A stretch of DNA of 64,000 bases, from the NCBI GenBank assembly GCA_034336665.1, contig CM067589.1:6448044-6512043 (forward strand), given 5' to 3'. The notes beneath the pieces were generated by a model. That model was not told the DNA's origin, did no database searches, and saw only the letters and a program-made list of their open reading frames with translations. The position numbers were made by a program, and so were the translations under genes. This document shows positions 57,316-64,000 of this stretch, piece after piece. This stretch comes from Luscinia megarhynchos. Lineage: Eukaryota > Chordata > Aves > Passeriformes > Turdidae. Positions within the stretch are counted from its first letter, which is position 1. Each line of letters starts with the position of its first letter.

Positions 57316-60300
57316 TTTTCCCAGCTCAAGAATCCTTTTTCTTGGTGAGACTCTGAGCACACAGCAGAGCACTCTTGGTAGCACAATGAAAGAGAGAGTG
57401 CAGTGCACGTGTGGCACACTCACAGGAGGGCTGGAATGAGGCTCACACACCTTTTGCCTTTTCTGGTCTCCACAGCAGTGAGTGGACAGTCTCAGTGGCT
57501 TCCTGTACTTTTCCTTGGTCTTCCTTTTCTGTTCATAACATTTACCCTGCAAGGAAATGTCTCTGCCTCGCTCCAGAGTGTGTTTGTTTTGTGTGCTCCT
57601 TGATGGTGGGCGGGCTTCTGAAAGCACAGCCGCTCCTCAGAGCATCCTCAGAGCATTCAGGGCTCTGGGAAATGCAGGTGTCATGCTCTGTTCAAAGAGT
57701 TTTGGGCTTCTCTTAGTTTAGCCTCTGATATTTTGGAAGCAGCTGCTCAGTCCTTCTCCACACATGACAGCTCAGGAGATAAGGGAGGAAGTTTATTGGT
57801 GGGGAAAGGGTGTTTTAATGGGTGGGCACATAAATTTCTAAAATAGGGTGATGGAGTCCTGGTTGCCTTAGTGCTGGCTGGGGGAGAGCAAACTAAGGGC
57901 ATGGTGAGGAAGAGGAATCTGCAGCCCCATCCACAGGGCAGTTCTATTGAAGCTTTCCAGCCACTGTTGGGCACAGTGAAAAGGAAAGAGACTGAGGTGG
58001 GGACAGAGACAGGAGACAAAACCCTGGTGTGTGAATCTGGTGAGCAGAGAAGCGCCAAAGAGCAGCTCCTGAGCAGCACCTCTCTCCCTCTCCAGCCTCC
58101 TGGCAAATCCTGAGCTTTTGCTCTTTCTCATTTTCGTGCATACTCTGGCTAAAATAGAGAGAGAGAGATCTTCACTGCTGTGCATCTGATTCTTGAGCAT
58201 TGCACTTTTTATCAGCCAAGGCTGCAAGGTGAGGGTGGCCCTGTAAATCAGAGACCCTCAGCTGAAATCTGCCCAGGTGATAAACATCCCCTGGCCAAAG
58301 CAGCCACGGTTCTTTGAGGACCCAGAAGCTACCTGGGCTCTGACTGATGACCCATAGCACCAGTGATTTCAGTGCAAGGTGCAGATGTTTGTGCCACACT
58401 GCCCAGCCAATGTGAGCACTTTGAAAGCTACAGTGGGAGGCAGCTGGTTTGGTGCAATGCCTGTGGGAGGGCAGTAAGGTACTGATATTTCACCCTTTGG
58501 ACACAAGGGCAATATCCTGCACCTGGGGAAGAACAACCCCGTGCACCAGTAAGTGCTGGGAACTGCCCAGTTGTTAGGCAGATTTGCAGAAAACAGCCTG
58601 AGGGGTTCTGATGAGACCACGCTGCCAATGAGCCAGCAATGCTCCCTTGCCTCAAAGAAGGAGGTCATAAGGCAAACTCCATCCTGCTGTGCTCCCTGGC
58701 ACTTGGGACAACAGCTGTGTCTTGTGCTGGTGAGGAACAGAGACAAGACTTCCAGCTATGGGGATGCACTCCAAATACTCTCACACCAAATTAAGCTAAG
58801 AATCCAAACTCTTATGAAGACATCCTTGTTGGGGCCTGAAATCAGCAGGAAAACTGAGCTTTGCAGGTGCAGAATAGAGATGGCTGAAGATACAGAAGAT
58901 TGTATTTCAGTGCCTCTGTTGTGGGTGGATCTCTGCCAGGTTTGATCTGTTGCTGTTCAGCTGCACTGAATCTCCTTCTGGTCCTGGCTGCTTTGTGGAG
59001 CTTCTGGGCAGAGCAGCAGAGGGAGTCCCTGCTGTGAGCTGCACATTTTCTTGTGAGGAGGGACACACATGCTCATGTGACTCATGTCACTCGTGCAAAA
59101 ATCAGCGCCCAAAACCACTTGCAGAAATCTGTTGCATTTCAGCTATCAGAGAGCAGCGAAAAGGATAATGCAACAAAGTTTTTCATGTAATGGAGAAGCA
59201 AAAGAGAGCTTTATTTAAAGAAACACTATAGTTATATATAGGCTAGTGTGTGCAATACAAAATAGAAAAGGTTCATTGGTCTAAGAAGGTAACACCTCTT
59301 TGAAAACATGCTTTTTGCAAAACATTACTTAGGACACATACCCTGTAGGTGCATAATCATTGTTATAATTCCTTGCCCTTGAGCAGCCTGAGAAAGGCAC
59401 TTTCCTGTTTCCCAGCAGTATCCTACAAGAGAAATCTAGCATGCAGAGAAGTCCAGGCAAGAGAACACAGGAAGAAAAGTGGCAAACTGTGCACTCCATG
59501 GGGGTTGCCCCAGAGACAGCCCCATCAGGGATGCTGGAGCATTCTGGAGAAGGGCAAGGCCCCACATGGGTAAATGGTGTTGTTTGAAGACTGCACAGAT
59601 GGGAGCTAAGTTGGAAGCTTTGAAGAAAACATTGTATTCAAGGAATCAGTGAGCATGGACAATACATGCCTGCTCTGAGGGGCCTTTCACTGAAGATTTG
59701 GGAAGCCCCCCAGTGCCCTGTGCCAGCCTGTGTGTGGGTTTCATGGCAGAAATAACCCTACAGCATGTAAGGAGAAAATGCATGATTGATTGTTTGTTTG
59801 TGTTTTTTTGTTATACAAAATATAAGGCACCTGGCTGTGGGAGGCAAGCAGAAGTTCCTTCTGGTTGGGGTCTGTGAGAGTATCTGGAAATTCACCAGGG
59901 TCTGTATAATGCTGTATGAATGAAGGATTCCTAGCATCTGAAAGAATGCAAGCTTTAATTACTCTCTATACTCCTGTGTTTATTCTGTGTTACTGATACA
60001 GCCCTTTTATAATGACATTTGCTACCAGACCTGTTTTTCTGAGATCAGGGAAGGACCTTGCACCCCTTCTTCCCCCATGACACCTCCCTGATACAGAAGA
60101 GGAACAGACAAAACAAGTCAGCAGAATTTTCCTGATATAGTGTTAGGTGGGATACAGTCAAACCCAGGAACCAGCCACTTCTTACCAACAGGGCCATAAA
60201 GACCCCAAAGGAGTGGCCCAGACTGATATAATTTGCCTTTCCTGAGTCCTCTGCCCACGCTGATGTGTTTTGATCCAGAAATGCTTGGGCCTCTCATCCG

Positions 60301-60440
60301 GTCACATTAAAAAATAAATGGTCTTCATACAGGAAGCCAAACCCCAGTCCATGGTATCAGCTAGAATGTTTTGCATTCAAGATGAATTTGTCAGAAATTA
60401 TCACCTTCACAAGGGATGCCTCTGGCATCCTGAGGCAGTA
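57316..60440. other. No gene recognised
   Basis: About 3 kb with no V, J or other family in any frame; overlapping frames at 57750-58230 and 58370-58950 show none of the expected motifs. Confidence 0.4.
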
Positions 60441-60450
60441 AAAGTCCATG

Positions 60451-60516
60451 ATAAAAGCCAGCCCAGCTCTTTGCTCTCTCATCCTCTTCTGTTGCCTCCT
60501 TCTCCTTGGGAGTCAG
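60451..60516 (+). promoter_or_regulatory. Probable beta-keratin promoter and first untranslated exon
   Basis: ATAAAAGCCAGCCCAGCTC (60451 onward) is a TATA-type start as in feather keratin genes, followed by a short CT-rich leader (CTCTTCTGTTGCCTCC...) ending at a donor CAG|GTGAGTC at 60516/60517. Beta-keratin genes usually have one 5' untranslated exon and an intron before the coding exon. The link to the coding exon 1.3 kb away is inference. Confidence 0.55.
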
Positions 60517-60889
60517 GTGAGTCTGAAACCCTTTCTCCTTCTCTACTTTCTCTAAAAGGAGGTCTCAACTCAATGGATTTCTCAGTTGAGACCAGCTTTT
60601 TCCTGTGACATGGGGTTTCTTATCATGGTGATGCCTTGGGTTTTAGATTTTATATTTTTCAGATTCTGTGCTGCTTGGTGTGTAACCCTGAAACTTCATA
60701 TTAGGTGTTAGTAAGGTCTCTTCACAGGGTAGTTAGGCAAAACAGTCCCTTCCTAGCAAGAGAATCAAGGACAACCATACCCAAAAGCAGAAACAATGGG
60801 AAGGGAAGGGGGCAAGCCAGGGGGCTGAGACATCAAAGCCTTGGGCTATGGTTGGATAATCGACCCCAAGGTGTAGATGTGGTAGCATA

Positions 60890-61545
60890 GGGTTAAAATG
60901 TTTCTAAAACATGGTAATTGTATACAATAGATTCAGTGGGTAGAAAGAAATGTTGGGTCTGGTAGGCCTGGGAAAGGGAACTGGGCCCTGGGAATGAATG
61001 TTGAGCTTTGTCTGCACCTGTGTAATCATCATATGATAAATAATACGACTGTTAAATATAATGATTGTTTGGTAATTGAGTGGAATTATTGTTTAATAGT
61101 AATAAAAATAATGAGAAATGATATAATCATAACAAGAATCATGAGAAAGGATGTTTGGGGGGTCCTGATGAAAATTACAAGACAACATGCTTGGATAAGA
61201 TTGATGTATACAAGAGAACAATATGGGCTTAATAATTAACATACAATTATATAAAGAGAAGGGTATAAAACATGTCCATCTCGAATCCATGTCGGAGTCA
61301 GAGTTGGGTTTGCACCCCGATTCCCAGAGCTCTTCAGTAAAAGCAACTGCCTATAATCATCCTGTGATTATCTGTATCCACACTATCAGATGAACCAAAA
61401 CTTATAAAAGTGCAAAACTCGTGACCAGGATCCACCTTGGATTTGATTTGGGTGTAGCCCCAGCCGGGCTCTTGCACTGCCCAAGTTGGATCCTTTCAAT
61501 AAATACAAATTTTATTCCTTTTGCTCTGTCTAGTCTGTGTTCAAT
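60890..61545 (+). mobile_element. LTR-like insert in the keratin 5' intron
   Basis: The stretch shows retroviral promoter and 3' signals: GTATAAAAC at about 61262, a CAGAGCTCTTCAGTAAAAGC-type segment, then AATAAATAC at about 61498 and a CTAGTCTGTGTTCA end. An AT-rich part lies at 61020-61250. No clear target duplication was found, so limits are approximate. Confidence 0.55.
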
Positions 61546-61810
61546 GGGAGGGGGAGAAGGTTCTAAGTGCAGGGAGGCTGGGACTGTGATCAGTTGTCAT
61601 CTGGACTGGGAACCTGGGCAGCAGCTGCACAGGAGCTGGTGGCTCTCTTTGATCCCTGGCAAGATCAGGCCAACAAATCCCCACACATCTCTGCAGAGGT
61701 TCCACCTCCTGGCCCTGCATGTTTTTTGACTCACTCCTGATGTGGCAACAGGCCACTCATCATGTATCCCTGTGTTTTCTTCCCTCCTGCCCTCTCTCCA
61801 CGTGCCACTC

Positions 61811-62140
61811 ATGCCCCAAGACATGCCCTGCATAGAAAAGCGCCAGCCCTGCAACCCTTGCTGCCAGCCCTGCGGCCCCTGCCCGCTGGCCAACAGCTGC
61901 AATGAGTGCTGTGTCAGGCAGTGCCAGAGCTCCCACGTGGCCATCCAGCCGCCTGCTGTGCTGGTGACCCTGCCCGGCCCCGTCCTCAGCTCCTTCCCAC
62001 AGAACACCGTGGTGGGATCCTCCACCTCCGCTGCCGTTGGCAGCATCCTCAGCTCTGAGGGAGTGCCCATCAGCTCCGGGGGCTTTGACCTCTCCTGCAT
62101 CACCAGCTGCTATGGGGGCAAAAGGTGTCCTCCATGCTAA
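61811..62140 (+). CDS. Feather-type corneous beta-protein (beta-keratin)
   Basis: An intronless coding exon for 109 residues. The core matches the avian beta-keratin filament region: [41 protein letters not shown] and [20 protein letters not shown]. Cysteine-rich ends are seen ([12 protein letters not shown] at the start; [10 protein letters not shown] at the end). It lacks the long Gly/Tyr repeats of claw and scale types. The N-terminus [11 protein letters not shown] differs from the usual Met-Ser-Cys or Met-Ala-Cys start. It is a structural protein of feather or skin corneocytes. It stands alone among T-cell receptor V genes and on the opposite strand to them. Confidence 0.92.
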   Translation: MPQDMPCIEKRQPCNPCCQPCGPCPLANSCNECCVRQCQSSHVAIQPPAVLVTLPGPVLSSFPQNTVVGSSTSAAVGSILSSEGVPISSGGFDLSCITSCYGGKRCPPC

Positions 62141-62967
62141 AGCCACTGGTGCAGCCCTCACCAAGACCCCCAGGAACCCAGAAGTTGATGCTGGACCAAG
62201 GACAGAGCTCCTGGCCATGGAATTCAGAGGTGCTGAGTATCCAATGCTGCCCTTCCAAAGGAGGGCAGCTGAGAGTCTCTGAAACTCTGAATGCCCAGTG
62301 TTTGACTTCCCTCACCCTCTCTCCCACCTCTCTCGTCTTCTGTACTTTTGTATTGGAGGAACCCTAAGCCAGAGCTACCAAGCCCAGACAAGAACAGGGA
62401 GTGGGAGTAATCCTTCATTCTCTTCCTAGGAATCCTCTGACCATGGGCTTTAAACTGTTCTGACAGCTACTGAAGCCACACAGAATTCCTTGGAGACCTG
62501 CTGGAGCCCACAGCCCCTTCCCATGGGCACACAAACCCTGCAGACCTCTAGCTCTTTAGGGCAACCTTGAAAACTGATGCTCAACCACTCAACAAGAAGG
62601 AACCTCGCAGCCTTTGAGGCTGAGTGTCAGTGGGTCCAGCTTTCACACTGTCTCCTGGAGTGAACTCCAAGGATTCTGAGTTCCATAAAACAAGTTTGTG
62701 GTCTCAACACTGAGACATTGTGAGGAGCGCTTGAAGATGTCAGGACCCTGCATTCCCATCGATTATGAGTGGTGAGCTTGTAGTTGATTGTTGTTGCCAA
62801 TGAGTGGTTGATGCCAGTAGTGAGATGGTGCCGGTATCGGTGTCGGGATCGCCCCCTGCTGGTCGGGGCCGAGCGGGGCGAGGCGGCCCCGGCGGGCGGA
62901 GCGGCAGCGCCCCCTGCTGGCCGCGGGCGGCGCTGTGCCCCCGGCCCCGCCCGGCCCCGCCCGCGGC
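62141..62967. other. Keratin 3' flank, no gene
   Basis: The probable 3' untranslated region of the beta-keratin gene and spacer to the last V. No exact AATAAA was noticed directly after the coding region. Confidence 0.4.
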
Positions 62968-63006
62968 GGTTCGTGCCCGGCCGCAGCCCCGGCTCCTCTG
63001 CCCGTG
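62968..63006 (-). promoter_or_regulatory. V recombination signal, weak, 23-bp spacer (V at 63 kb)
   Basis: Heptamer CACGGGC (63000-63006; 4/7), 23-bp spacer, nonamer GCACGAACC (62968-62976; 6/9). The spacing is exact but the match is poor. Confidence 0.6.
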
Positions 63007-63814
63007 GCCCAGCGCGCAGTAATACACGGCCGCGTCCCCGCGCCGGGGCCGCCCGAGCCACAGCGCGCTCCAGCGCCGATCTGCCGACACCAACAGCCTT
63101 CCTGCAACGGCCGGAACATCCTTGGACGTTCCGGCAGCGTATGTGAGCAATTCGGGGCTTTGTCCCGGGAGCTGACGGTAGAAAAATGTTAATTCCAGCA
63201 TCTGTATGCTTGGATGTGAGCAGTTGATTCTGATGCCGGTGCCCTCGGTGGTCTCCAGGAATGGCTCCTGCTGCACCCGAGCTCCGCCTGAAGCCACTGC
63301 CGGGAACAGAAAAAGGACAAACCTGAAATCCCACATTGCACAGCTACAAAGAAAAAAGCCCGCATGCACAGAGACGGTGAGGAAAACAATTCCCAGAAGA
63401 TTTCAAGACACGCAGGAGTGGAAGTGTCCATTAGTCGTTTGTGGAAAGATGAATGGCCGAATAACATGACAGTCACTGGACACCGGCGGGAGGTGGGAGA
63501 AAGCATGAAAAGACGGAAAAGTTAGAAGGGGTAAGGACTGACTTTGTAAGTTATAAAGAAGGAATGCTTGTGCAGGGATGACCAGGGAATAGAATTCGGG
63601 GACTTCTGTGGGAGAGTAAGATGAAGAAGAAGGAGGGATGAAGAGGAGAACAGTTGGAAGGGAGAGGTGTGTGTGAAGCAGGCAGGCAGGACGGCAGCCT
63701 GGAGGGACGTGCGGGATGAGCCCAGCCCCGGCCGCGGCCCCTTGGCCGCCCCCCCCGCGCACCGAGCAGCAGCGCGGCCAGCGCCGCCAGCCCCGCGCCC
63801 CGACACCGCCGCAT
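63007..63814 (-). CDS. TRDV/TRAV-type variable gene (63 kb)
   Basis: Leader exon 63763-63814 (MRRCRGAGLAALAALLL, donor GTGCGCG); V exon 63007-63296 after TTTCTGTTCCCGGCAG. Domain: TGIRINCSHP with the first cysteine, LTFFYRQLPGQSPELL in FR2 and DAAVYYCALG at the end. The usual core Trp of W-Y-R-Q is Phe (F-F-Y-R-Q). An alternative start inside the V exon frame (MWDFRFVLFLFPA) would also give a signal peptide without splicing. The region is very G/C-rich. The weak signal and the missing Trp make full function uncertain. Confidence 0.85.
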
Positions 63815-64000
63815 GGCGCCGCTCCGCCGGCCGAGCAGCGCTGTGCCCCTCAGCCCCGGCTCTCTGCTGCGGCCCTGCCGCCTCCTCTGCCACGCCTCCA
63901 ATTCTCTTCTTTTCTCTCCACCGCCCCCAGCTCCGCCCCAGGGCAGAGCCGTGCGCCGCCGCTGCTCGGCGAGTCCGGGCAGAGAAAGGAGGAGAGAGCG

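Overview
The window reads as a bird nuclear genome, most likely a passerine. Supporting signs are CR1 LINE pieces, several solo LTRs whose termini resemble TGTCCTGG...CCAGGACA, an OR14-like olfactory receptor, a feather-type corneous beta-protein (beta-keratin) gene, and antibody-like V segments joined to a T-cell receptor delta locus. There are no prokaryotic features.

The main content, from about 18.5 kb to the right end, is a T-cell receptor delta (TRD) locus on the minus strand, so its 5' end lies at high coordinates. In transcription order it holds: a V gene (63.8-63.0 kb), a V gene (57.3-56.7), antibody-like VH-delta genes 4 and 3 (53.3-52.6 and 51.2-50.5), a broken V (50.1-49.8), a V gene (48.0-46.95), VH-delta 2 (43.9-43.2), a second kind of VH-like V (42.6-42.25), a D segment (35.73-35.75), two J segments (35.3 and 34.8) and the delta constant region in three coding exons (33.19-31.75). 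It then continues, in the same orientation, with VH-delta 1 (25.85-25.04), another V (22.95-21.9) and a second D (18.88), and stops at a 100-N assembly gap that cuts through the recombination signal of what should be a second J. Every intact V carries a 23-bp-spacer recombination signal. Both D segments have a 12-bp signal on the 5' side and a 23-bp signal on the 3' side, and J1 has a 12-bp signal. The layout therefore fits ordinary V-D-J joining twice over: a duplicated V-D-J-C arrangement with no J-alpha seen between the units. The constant-region exon 1 has a one-base frameshift in an A run, which is either an assembly error or a real break.

The left 18.4 kb holds no receptor segments. It contains a solo LTR, a CR1 tail, a decayed ERV-L-like pol region, two tandem arrays rich in CACAGTG, one open olfactory receptor with an altered DRY motif, a CR1 split by an LTR, another solo LTR, and a stretch of ZNF143/THAP11-like motifs up to the gap.

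Other items inside the TRD locus are: a 2.2-kb LTR element that carries a decayed Y-box cold-shock domain next to a Gag-like piece (a likely host-gene capture), a GGGTT/GGGCT array abutting a CR1 end, a hexamer repeat inside every VH-delta leader intron, large paralogous blocks (20.6-24.8 with 45.0-49.0 and 51.4-52.4 kb), and an isolated beta-keratin gene at 60.5-62.1 kb. All calls come from reading the sequence; no database search was run.
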